Shown here piece by piece: positions 9,987-17,957 of a stretch of DNA of 64,000 nucleotides; the stretch's first letter is position 1; every line of letters starts with the position of its first letter. The translations under genes were made by a program, and so were the position numbers. The DNA is from CAWBVG01 sp963792175 (GTDB lineage Bacteria > Acidobacteriota > Vicinamibacteria > Vicinamibacterales > CAVVIG01): positions 1-64,000 of the forward strand of contig CAWBVG010000050.1 of assembly GCA_963792175.1 (NCBI GenBank), given 5' to 3'. The notes beneath the pieces are model-generated. The model was not told the DNA's origin. It searched no databases and saw only the letters and a program-made list of their open reading frames with translations.

Positions 9987-12636
9987 CTAAGCGGCTCGGT
10001 AACTTTCGAGAAGGGACGACCCGCTGGGCCCTGACGGTCGACCCTGGTCTGGGGTTGCCTGGGGAATCGTAAACGAGAACGTCGTGCCGCGAGACGGCGT
10101 GCTCTCGACCCAGATGCGACCGCCGTGGGCCTCGACGATGCCCTTGGTGATGGGAAGGCCGAGCCCGGCGCCTTGAGCGGCCCGCTCGGGTCGCTTGCCA
10201 GAATCGGTCAAAGACATGAGGCAGGTTCTCGGGCGCGATACCAGAGCCCGTATCCGCAACTCGGAAGATGACCTGGTGATCCCGCGAGGCCGCACCGACC
10301 GTGATACAACCGCCAGCCTTCGTGAACTTGATCGCGTTGCCGATCAGGTTCTCGAACACTTGAAGGAGTCGATCCCGATCACCCCAGATATCGGGAAGAT
10401 CGCGGTCCAAGTCGACTCGAAGCTCGAGCGAGGAGGAAGAGGCGAGTGGTCTCTGCATGTCCACCGCCCCAACGATCAGGTCACGTGCAGCCAGTCGCGC
10501 TGGTTCGATGGTCAGCTGCCCTGACTCCATGACGGCGACATCCAGGAGATCTTGAATCAAGCGGTTCATCCGCGTGGCTGCGCGGTGGATCGCCTCCACC
10601 CGCTTCTGAGAACGCCGCTCGGGTTCGGGGCCGCGACGCTTGAGGGCCGCCGCGTTCAACAGAATCGTGGACAGTGGATTCCGGAGGTCATGAGCCACGA
10701 TGCCGAGCACTTGATCACGGAGCTCGGTGGCATCGACCGAGGCGCGGTAGAGACGTGCATTCTCGATTGCGATATCGGTGCAGGTGCCAAACCATTTGCG
10801 AATCTCTCCGTTCGCGCTGAGGAGCGGCACGCCTCTGATCAACCACCACTGATAGGCGCCATCAGCGCGCCGCAAACGGCATTCGAGCGAATAGGTGTCA
10901 CGATGTTGTATCTGCACGCTGCCAGGCATCCCACGCGCGCTGCCGATCGTCCGGGTGGAAGGGAGTGATCCAGCCTTCGCCGTGAGCTTTCTTCCAGGGT
11001 GAGACCGGTGTAGTCCACCCATTGCTGATTGAAGTAGATGTTCCGCCCGTCGGCACTGGTGGCCCAGACGATCTGCGGCATGGCCTCGGCCAACTCGCGA
11101 AACTCGCGTTCACTTCTCTCCAGCGCCTCCTGTGCGTGCTTCTGCTCGGTGACGTCCAGCACGGTGCCCATCATTCTGACGGGGTCGCCCGTTGGATTCC
11201 GATAGACGCGGCCCTTGGCCGAGATCCAGTGAATGGACTCGTCGGCCCAACGTATTCGACATTCCATATCGAAGTTGTCGGACACGAACGCTTGTTCGAA
11301 AGCTTGTCTTGCAACTTCTCGATCTTCGGGGACGACATGCGTCATGAAGATCGCCGCTCCCCATGTGGGAACGCCCGCCGAATACCCGAATATCTGGTCA
11401 TGCCTGAGTGACCGCACGGATGTATCGGTGAGGAGATCCAGATCCCACATGCCCATTTGAGCAGAATCGAGCGCGAGGGTCAGACGCCCTTCACTGTCTT
11501 TCAGAGCGGCTTCTGCTCGCTTCCGTTCTGTGATGTCCTCCGCTTGAGCGATGTAATAGCGCGGTGCGCCCTCTCGAGTACGAAGAATCGACGCGCTGAG
11601 TTGGATGTCGACGATCGTACCGTCCTTGCGGATATAACGTGCGTCGAGCTGAAATCGGGGAATCTCCCCACGAGCGAGTTGACCTGCAAGCACGAGGTGC
11701 GCATCAAGATCATCGGGATGGGTGATCGACTGGGACGTGAGCGCCATCAACTCGTCGGAGGTGTAGCCGATGATTTCGCAGAGCGCACGATTGACACGGA
11801 CGAAACGCCCATCGAGCGCGACCAGTGCCATCCCGATGGGCGCTTCATCGATCGTGAGTCGGAATCGCTCTTCCGATTCATGCAGCGCCTGTTCGACGCG
11901 TTTGCGCTCGCTGACGTCGCGCACGAACGCCTGCCAACGGCCGTCCGGCAGAATGTTCGAACTCACTTCAACCGGGACGAGCGTTCCATCCTTCCGCTTG
12001 TGCGTCCACTCCGCGGTGTTCACCCGGCCGGGCAGAAGAAGATCGGCCCTCAGCGCCCTCAGCCGGTCCGCGTCCTCGGCGGGAATGATGTCGAAGATGG
12101 TCTTGCCAATCAGCTCGTCCCGTTCGTAGCCGAGGAGCCTGCACGCGGCCTGGTTGACGTCCGTGAAGCGGCCGTCGAGATCCGCTTGGAAAAATGCGTC
12201 TGGCGCGAGTTCAACGACCTCGCGTGTCCGCACAATCGATCCGATGATCTCTTCGTTCGCCCAGCGCAGTCGCTGATTCGCATCCTGGGCTGCCTGACGG
12301 TCCTTCTTCATGCGAAACGCCAGATAGACGACGGCTATCCCCTCGACCGCGAACAGCAGTCCCTGAACGGCCCCTTGAAGCGGCGAATCGCCGGCGCCGC
12401 GTCACGAACGTGTACGCCGCAAATGGCACGCTGATCACGATCGCGCAAATCCCAGGCCCGATGCCGGCAACCAGGCTGATCACCAGAACCGCCGCAAAGA
12501 ACAGCATGAGTGGAGCGTCTATTCCGGTGAAGGGGACCAGCCAGAGCCTGAGGGCGAACGTGCTCGCTACGGTAGCGATGGCGAAAAGATAGCGGACGAA
12601 GGTGTTGTGGAGCAGGGTGCCGACGCGAGCCTCCAT
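9987..12636 (-). CDS. Membrane sensor histidine kinase (DUF4118-PASx4-HisKA-HATPase), frameshifted
   Basis: About 880 residues. The N-terminus has the DUF4118/KdpD-like membrane region (about 12-85: RYLFAIATVASTFALRLWL, LMLFFAAVLVISLVAGIGPG). Four PAS domains follow (about 138-250, 260-380, 385-510, 515-640), each ending in a PAC-type DVSERKR/DITERKR/DVTEQKH segment. HisKA has VAHDLRNPLSTI; HATPase has N box (LIGNAIKFTKAGG), VADTGSGIA and GAGLGLPITK. Indels near 12400, 10980 and 10185 split it. ATG 12636 is chosen because the membrane region begins right after it; the ribosome site there is weak and ATG 12711 is an alternative. It is the first gene of an operon with the receiver and membrane protein downstream. 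Confidence 0.85.
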
Positions 12637-12726
12637 GCTGGGGACGCCGCAATCTATTGGCCAATCAGCAGACCACTGATGGCGAAGGCCTTCAAGGAGC
12701 AGGCAATTCATTGGCTAGGCTTCGAA

Positions 12727-12744
12727 CTCACGACATGTCGTGAG
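12727..12744. promoter_or_regulatory. Perfect 18-bp palindrome in divergent promoter region
   Basis: CTCACGACATGTCGTGAG is a perfect dyad of two nine-base arms in the 261-bp gap between the divergent kinase operon (start 12636) and the KaiC-linked gene (start 12898). This is a typical location for an operator controlling both directions. Two lesser dyads are nearby: ATTGGCCAAT at 12656-12665 and CTCGAT-GT-ATCGAG at 12865-12878. No regulator of an obvious matching type is encoded beside it. Confidence 0.5.
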
Positions 12745-12897
12745 CTGACGAGTCGCCGCTTGTGGAGCCCAGCCGTCTTGCATCCTGTTGGTACGAGTTC
12801 GGAATAGTGCGCGAGCACGGGTTCACGGGCGTCGGCCCAACTTCCGCGCGAAACTGTCGTCGAACTCGATGTATCGAGCACTCATTTACCAGGTACG

Positions 12898-13329
12898 GTG
12901 ACGAATAGGAACTCGTTGGAACCGGCGTTTTGGCGACTGCTGGCGCGGCAGGCGGGAACGGAGGCCGACCCAGCAGCCGTTGCCGCAGCAGCTCGTCGGC
13001 TGTTGGAAGACTTCGCCCGGCATCTGACGCCGCTCATCGGCGATGCCGGTGTCGCCGCGATGTGTGGTCGCAGCCTGCAGTTGGCAGAACGGCGATTTCC
13101 GGGGCTCGCGCCGGCCCGCGCGTCTGGCCAGGATGGCGAGCCAGGCACGCATGTGCAGCAGTTCCTGGAGCATCAAGATCCGGTCGTCGCCACCAGGGCC
13201 GCGGTGATGGTGCTCGACGTCGCTTGCGAGGTGTTGGCCTCGTTCATCGGGGAGAAACTGACACGCCTTCTCTTGCACGAGACGTGGCCCGACGAGTTTG
13301 ATGGCAATGCAACGGAGACCACGACATGA
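12898..13329 (+). CDS. Small helical protein of unknown function, coupled to a KaiC-like ATPase
   Basis: 143 residues from GTG 12898, without signal peptide or membrane segment. The predicted structure is all helical, with an Ala/Arg/Leu-rich N-terminal half and a central Pro/Gly-rich break around residues 70-85. I do not recognise a family, and it is not KaiA or KaiB. Its stop overlaps the start of the KaiC-like gene (ATGA), so the two are very likely translated together and may interact. Confidence 0.65.
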   Translation: MTNRNSLEPAFWRLLARQAGTEADPAAVAAAARRLLEDFARHLTPLIGDAGVAAMCGRSLQLAERRFPGLAPARASGQDGEPGTHVQQFLEHQDPVVATRAAVMVLDVACEVLASFIGEKLTRLLLHETWPDEFDGNATETTT

Positions 13330-14843
13330 CCGACAAGGTTCCCATCCGTCGCCTCTCGACCGGCGTCCCTGGACTCGATGCCGTTCTGGGCGGAGGCCTG
13401 CCCGAATTCTCGTTCAACGTCGTCGCCGGTGCGCCCGGGGCCGGCAAGACCACGCTGGTGCAGCAGATCATGTTCACGTTGGCGCGTCGCGATCGGCCGG
13501 CCCTCTACTTCACCGTGCTCGGCGAACCGCCGCTGAAGATGCTCCGCTATCAGCAGCAGTTCGAGTTCTTCAACATCGCGGCGGTGAATGCGTCGGTGCG
13601 GTTCGTCAACCTGGCGAAGGAGGCGCTGGAGGGCGGGCTCGACGAGGTGCTCAGGCGCATCGCCCAGGAGGTGGAGGCCGCGTCGCCCGCGATCGTGATC
13701 GTCGATTCATTTCGGTCGGTCATCCAAGCCGCGAAACCGCAGAACGGAGGGGTCGACCTGCAGCGCTTCGTCCAGGACCTGGGCATGCGGCTGACCGGGT
13801 GGCAGGCGACGACGTTTCTTGTCAGCGAGTTTCAGCTGACCGAGACCGAAGACCACCCCGTCTTCACGGTCGCGGACGGCCTGGTGTGGCTGTACCAGAG
13901 CCTCGACCGAAATTCCATGGTGCGCAAGATGCAGGTCATGAAGATGCGCGGCCAGGCGCCCATTCCCGGTCTCCATACGTTTCGCATCACCAACCGCGGC
14001 ATTCAGGTGTTTCCCCGACTCATTCTCGACCTGCCCAAACCGCCACCGGTGGGTGGCGAGGCCAAGACGAAGCGTCAACCGCCACGGGTGTCCGTGGGCG
14101 TGACAGGTCTCGACGAGATGTTGGGCGGCGGCATTCCGTCCGGGCAATCCGTTCTCGTCGCCGGACCGTCGGGATCGGGGAAGACTGTCCTCGCCACGCA
14201 CTTCATTCGCGAAGGCGTCCGTCGCGGCGAACCGGGCGTCATCGCCATCTTCGAAAAGCGCCCGAGCGAGTATGCACAGACCGCCATCGGGCTCGACCAG
14301 GCCGTTCGCGACGGCCAGCTGGGGATCATCCACACGCGACCCTTGGATCTGTCGATCGACGAGACGCAGTACCAGTTGACCGAGGCGATTGAGCGGCTCA
14401 AGGCCCGGCGCGTGGTGATCGATTCGCTGTCCGGATTCGAACTCGCGCTCGCCCCCACATTTCGTGAAGATTTCCGCGAATCGCTGTACCGGTTGGTCGC
14501 GGCTTTGACCGGGATGGGCGTCACGGTGATGATGACCGCGGAGTTGGAAGACACCTACTCGCACCTTCGGTTCAGCCCGCACGGGACCGCGTTTCTGACC
14601 GACGCGATCATCCTGCAGCGATATCTGGAGCTCGAAGGTCAGCTGCAGCGCGTGATGGCGGTGGTGAAGGTCCGCGCGAGTGCGCACAGCAAAGACCTGC
14701 GCCTGTTTGAGATCGACGCCGACGGCATCACCATCGGTGAACGGGTCGGGGACTACGAAGGACTACTCACGGGTAGCCCACACGTCGTCTCTCCCAAACG
14801 TCAGCGGCCACGTCGTCGGACGCGCTCTGGAGAGCCTCGCTAA
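13326..14843 (+). CDS. KaiC-like two-domain RecA-family ATPase
   Basis: 505 residues with two KaiC/RadA-like domains. The first has Walker A GAPGAGKTT (about residue 40) and Walker B IVIVDSFRS; the second has Walker A GPSGSGKTV (about 276) and Walker B RRVVIDSLSG. Clock-type KaiC has a Glu pair after Walker A in each domain. Here the first domain reads LGEPP and the second FEKRP, so only one Glu remains in each. The region matching the KaiC Ser431/Thr432 phosphosites reads HGTAFLTDA and appears to lack them (comparison from memory). The C-terminus is basic (PKRQRPRRR). No kaiA or kaiB is nearby, so a signalling ATPase coupled to the adjacent kinases is likelier than a clock. Confidence 0.85.
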   Translation: MTDKVPIRRLSTGVPGLDAVLGGGLPEFSFNVVAGAPGAGKTTLVQQIMFTLARRDRPALYFTVLGEPPLKMLRYQQQFEFFNIAAVNASVRFVNLAKEALEGGLDEVLRRIAQEVEAASPAIVIVDSFRSVIQAAKPQNGGVDLQRFVQDLGMRLTGWQATTFLVSEFQLTETEDHPVFTVADGLVWLYQSLDRNSMVRKMQVMKMRGQAPIPGLHTFRITNRGIQVFPRLILDLPKPPPVGGEAKTKRQPPRVSVGVTGLDEMLGGGIPSGQSVLVAGPSGSGKTVLATHFIREGVRRGEPGVIAIFEKRPSEYAQTAIGLDQAVRDGQLGIIHTRPLDLSIDETQYQLTEAIERLKARRVVIDSLSGFELALAPTFREDFRESLYRLVAALTGMGVTVMMTAELEDTYSHLRFSPHGTAFLTDAIILQRYLELEGQLQRVMAVVKVRASAHSKDLRLFEIDADGITIGERVGDYEGLLTGSPHVVSPKRQRPRRRTRSGEPR

Positions 14844-14925
14844 TCAAAGTCCTCGATCTCGGACAGCAATCATCACTTCGAGTCCCAGCCCATGTGATAG
14901 GGCCAATGAAATATGGCATCCGGGG

Positions 14926-14942
14926 TTGGCCGACAGGTTGCA
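14926..14942 (+). promoter_or_regulatory. Possible sigma-54 promoter of the small membrane protein gene
   Basis: TTGGC-N8-GTTGCA has GG (14928-14929) and GC (14940-14941) exactly ten bases apart with the preferred TTGCA at -12. The predicted transcription start is near 14953, directly at the ribosome site AAGGAGG, leaving a very short leader. The match is good but the tight spacing makes it tentative. Confidence 0.35.
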
Positions 14943-14963
14943 CTGTCCTTTAAGGAGGGCGCA

Positions 14964-15206
14964 ATGCGGAAACATCTTTGGGGCTGGTTGTTTGGGGCCA
15001 TCTGGATCGCCCTGGACGTCGCATTGGCGGCCGCATACGGCACAGGCGCCGTTACGGGTTCGACGTTCATCTTCTTAGGGCTGTGCCTGCTGGCTCTCGG
15101 GGCGATCGGCTTCTCCTTCGGTAGCCAGATGAGCGAGCCAGATGAGACGGTGGAGCAGATCCTGTACGACACTGAACACGCTGCTGACCGGAAACGCGTC
15201 GCGTAG
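14964..15206 (+). CDS. Small two-helix membrane protein
   Basis: 80 residues. Two hydrophobic helices (WLFGAIWIALDVALAAAY and FIFLGLCLLALGAIGFSF) are followed by an acidic cytoplasmic tail (EPDETVEQILYDTEH). ATG 14964 is preferred over an upstream in-frame start because it follows a near-perfect ribosome site (TAAGGAGG) at seven-base spacing. No family is recognised. Strong ribosome sites of the same kind precede the HdeD-like and coiled-coil genes nearby, suggesting a shared high-expression class. Confidence 0.7.
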   Translation: MRKHLWGWLFGAIWIALDVALAAAYGTGAVTGSTFIFLGLCLLALGAIGFSFGSQMSEPDETVEQILYDTEHAADRKRVA

Positions 15207-15252
15207 CTGTTACCGTGAGGGACCGTTGTTCTGATCTGCGCCGTCTCTCGGA

Positions 15253-16629
15253 GTGCTGCGCACGCGGTCGCGTGAGCCCGACCGATTACGCCTATCGTGT
15301 TTGACTGACTCCTCCTGGTTCCCACGGTATTCCGTGATCGACGTCAGGGCCGTGCACGATTCGCAGGCCTGGTTCTTGCGACCACGGGTGCCCATGGCCA
15401 GCAAATTCCCCGTCCGCGACGACGGGTCGTCCGGGCCCCAAACCACGAGTGCCGACCGAGTTGGGAATCGCCGTTCCGCGACGCCCGAAGAATCCCGATC
15501 CGGAAAGGGTGGTCTCCTCGGTCGCGTTGACCGCATTCTCCGCATCGATCAGCTCAGCCACCTCATACCGGTGGCGATCGGCATCACCTGGATACCGTTA
15601 GTGGCGCTGTCGCTGGGGGCATGGTTGATCACCAATCAACGCGAACCCATCCTGAAGGATCTGTCGATCCATGTACGCCTCCTCATCTCGCTGCCGCTTG
15701 TCTTCGTCGCCGAGCGGCTTCTCGACCGTAACGGCCGGCGCGCCATCGCCCGTCTGTTCGCCGAGGACTTCGTCCCGCCCGCGCTGGAAGATCGTGCGCG
15801 AGCAATCGTGGGAAGCGCCGAGCGCTGGCGAGACTCGCCGCTGATCGAGACCGTCCTCCTGCTCGTCGCCATTGCCAGCGGTGTGGCGTCGCTGCTGGGC
15901 ATTCTGCCCGCGGCGGGAATCGTGCACGGCATCGTCGATTCTCGCGCCAGCGTGGCGCACATCTGGTACACGCTGGTCTGTTTGCCAATCGTTCAATTCG
16001 TGTTCTGGCGTTCGCTGTTTCACTGGGGTCTGTGGGTACGCGTGCTCGGCGGGTTTTCACGCGTGCCGCTCCGCCTCCTGCCGATGCATGCCGACCGCCG
16101 CGGCGGCATCGGGTTTTTGAAACAGCCGTCGATCAGCTACGGCGCCGTGTTGCTCCTGGCCATAGGCAGCACGCTCTGCGCCGGGTGGGGAACGAAGATC
16201 CTGCTGTACGGCAGCGGGATCGATGACTTCAAGCCGCTGTTCCTTGGCTTCGTGCTCATCACCACCATCATCGCCTTTGCGCCACTCCTGCTGTTTGTTC
16301 CGCAGCTGTTCGCCGCCCGTGGAGAGGGACGGCGCCTATACGGCGGCCTGGTGACCGACTACGCGAGAGCGCTGCAGGAACGGTGGATCGGAGGCCGCGC
16401 GCGAAAGGATCTACTGGGAAGCCCCGATTTCCAGTCGCTGGCCGACCTCGGCACGAGCTATTCGGAAAACGTGCAGAATATGCAACTGCTCCTCTTTGGC
16501 CTCCGTGACGTCCTCTCGCTTTTTATCGTGTCGCTCCTTCCGGCCATTCCTGTCCTGCTGTTGGAACAGTCCGTCAGCGACGTCCTCAAACGGCTCTTGC
16601 AGCTGTTGGTCGGTGGCATACCGGGCTAG
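15253..16629 (+). CDS. Multi-pass membrane protein of unknown function
   Basis: Up to 458 residues with about six hydrophobic helices, such as IPVAIGITWIPLVALSLGAW, LLISLPLVFVAERLL, LLLVAIASGVASLLGIL and LGFVLITTIIAFAPLLLFV. A soluble loop near residues 335-395 contains RARKDLLGSPDFQSLADL. No catalytic motif or known family is recognised. The first 45 or so residues look non-conserved; ATG 15394 (MASKFPV) is an alternative start, and neither has a clear ribosome site. Confidence 0.6.
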   Translation: MLRTRSREPDRLRLSCLTDSSWFPRYSVIDVRAVHDSQAWFLRPRVPMASKFPVRDDGSSGPQTTSADRVGNRRSATPEESRSGKGGLLGRVDRILRIDQLSHLIPVAIGITWIPLVALSLGAWLITNQREPILKDLSIHVRLLISLPLVFVAERLLDRNGRRAIARLFAEDFVPPALEDRARAIVGSAERWRDSPLIETVLLLVAIASGVASLLGILPAAGIVHGIVDSRASVAHIWYTLVCLPIVQFVFWRSLFHWGLWVRVLGGFSRVPLRLLPMHADRRGGIGFLKQPSISYGAVLLLAIGSTLCAGWGTKILLYGSGIDDFKPLFLGFVLITTIIAFAPLLLFVPQLFAARGEGRRLYGGLVTDYARALQERWIGGRARKDLLGSPDFQSLADLGTSYSENVQNMQLLLFGLRDVLSLFIVSLLPAIPVLLLEQSVSDVLKRLLQLLVGGIPG

Positions 16630-16661
16630 TGAGCGTACGCTGAATCGGACCATTGTGGCCT

Positions 16662-16710
16662 GCCACGAAAAGATCACGAAACCCTTTGGTCTTGGTTCGT
16701 GCTTCGTGGC
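16662..16710. repeat. Imperfect inverted repeat of the CCACGAAG type
   Basis: GCCACGAA...CACGAAACC on the left is mirrored by GGTTCGTGCTTCGTGGC on the right with a short T/G-rich loop. CACGAAG-type palindromes of this kind occur as scattered intergenic repeats in many environmental bacterial genomes (from memory). It lies between convergent genes and may help terminate both. Confidence 0.5.
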
Positions 16711-16780
16711 GATCCGGCGGTCGACGCCAGTCAGCCCGTAATCCGGCTGTACGGCAGCACCACGCAGGCGAGACGCCCCC

Positions 16781-17326
16781 TCAATCGAGCGCCTTCACCC
16801 TGAAGCTCAGGACGACGAGCAGGATACCGAACAGGAAGGCATACGCGCCGACGATCCAGATGACCGAGAGCGCGCCGACGCCCGGGTAGAGCACGATGAG
16901 CACGCCGAAGACGATGGAGGCGACGCCGGCCAGAGCGAGGAGCCACTCGCCCTCGATCACCTTGCGGAACTCGATCGCGGCGGCGATCTCGAAGATGCCG
17001 CGAACGATCGCCCATGCTGCGATGAAGTACAGCAACACGAGCGCCGTCAACCCCGGATAGAAGAAGGTGGCGAGGCCCGCACAGATGCTGACGAGACCGA
17101 TCAGGATCGATTGCCAGAGCGCGCCTCCGGCTCCGCCGAACAGCGCCACGATGCCGTCGAGCAGGCAGTAGGCGCCATACAGCAGGATGAGAGACGTGAG
17201 TGTCAGGCCCGGCCACATGAATGCCATCACGCCAAAGAGAACGGAGACGAGACCTCGAACGAGCAGCACCCACCAGTTCCGGGCAATCGTCTGCCTGAGC
17301 CCACCCGCGATGACATTGGCGTTCAT
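16781..17326 (-). CDS. HdeD/DUF308 family membrane protein
   Basis: 181 residues with six hydrophobic segments arranged as three hairpins. Repeated aromatic/Pro-Gly turns at the ends (MWPGLTL, FYPGLTA, LYPGVGA) are the pattern of the DUF308 repeat in HdeD acid-resistance proteins. ATG 17326 has an excellent ribosome site (AAGGAGG, nine bases upstream). The role of HdeD-like proteins outside enterobacteria is not firmly known; membrane stress is plausible. No HdeA or HdeB is present. Confidence 0.85.
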   Translation of the reverse strand: MNANVIAGGLRQTIARNWWVLLVRGLVSVLFGVMAFMWPGLTLTSLILLYGAYCLLDGIVALFGGAGGALWQSILIGLVSICAGLATFFYPGLTALVLLYFIAAWAIVRGIFEIAAAIEFRKVIEGEWLLALAGVASIVFGVLIVLYPGVGALSVIWIVGAYAFLFGILLVVLSFRVKALD

Positions 17327-17418
17327 TGAAGTCCTCCTTAACTCCTTGGCCTTCCTTAGAATCTACAGCTCGCGCCGTTCGCACTCCCGACAGCCAACGG
17401 TTCAAACGTCCTGGATGC

Positions 17419-17862
17419 CTACGCGGTCGTTTTTCGCGTCGCCTTCGCGGCCTCGGCGTCGAGGCGCGCGTCGATCGCGTCGAAAACCGCCAGCCTTGCC
17501 TGTTCAATCGACGCGATGGCGTAGTCGATCGCGAAGCCGGCGTCGTCCGCCGCGTTCTCGGCATTGCGCTCTGCGATGTTGGCGTCAATCGCGCGCTTCT
17601 TCTCGGTGACGCGTGTCTTCAACGCGTCCATGTCGGCGCCGAGTTTTGCTTCCATGGCACCCCATTTGGTAGAACCGGCGTCGCTGGCGGCCTTGACGGA
17701 CTGCTTCAACTTGTCGACTGCTGCTGTCGCGCTCGCACGCGCCTCGGCGGTGCGCGCTACCAGCTTGTCATGTCCTTCCTTCTGCGCCGCCATGACAGCG
17801 TCCTCGAGATTCTTCGCGCGAAGTGACAGTTCGGAGAGACGTTCTGAGAGTCGCTTAGCCAT
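17419..17862 (-). CDS. Coiled-coil protein of unknown function
   Basis: 147 residues, soluble, highly charged and Ala-rich, with almost continuous heptad character (AKNLEDAVMAAQKEGHDKL, KLGADMDALKTRVTEKKR). ATG 17862 is chosen over an upstream in-frame ATG at 17916 because AAGGAGG precedes it at the right spacing. The C-terminus is a basic Lys/Arg/Thr tail. It resembles LEA-like or apolipophorin-like stress coiled coils in composition only; no family is assigned. Confidence 0.7.
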   Translation of the reverse strand: MAKRLSERLSELSLRAKNLEDAVMAAQKEGHDKLVARTAEARASATAAVDKLKQSVKAASDAGSTKWGAMEAKLGADMDALKTRVTEKKRAIDANIAERNAENAADDAGFAIDYAIASIEQARLAVFDAIDARLDAEAAKATRKTTA

Positions 17863-17957
17863 GATCTGCCTCCTTAGAGTTGTTCTTCCTGTGTTGAATC
17901 GACGCGCAGCCCACACCGCGGGCTATTCCACTTTGGTTTAGGCGGGCTCCTTCGCTG

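Noticed and set aside
13326..14843. Circadian kaiABC locus
   Set aside because: No kaiA or kaiB is present, and the KaiC-like protein seems to lack clock phosphosites and part of its catalytic Glu pairs.
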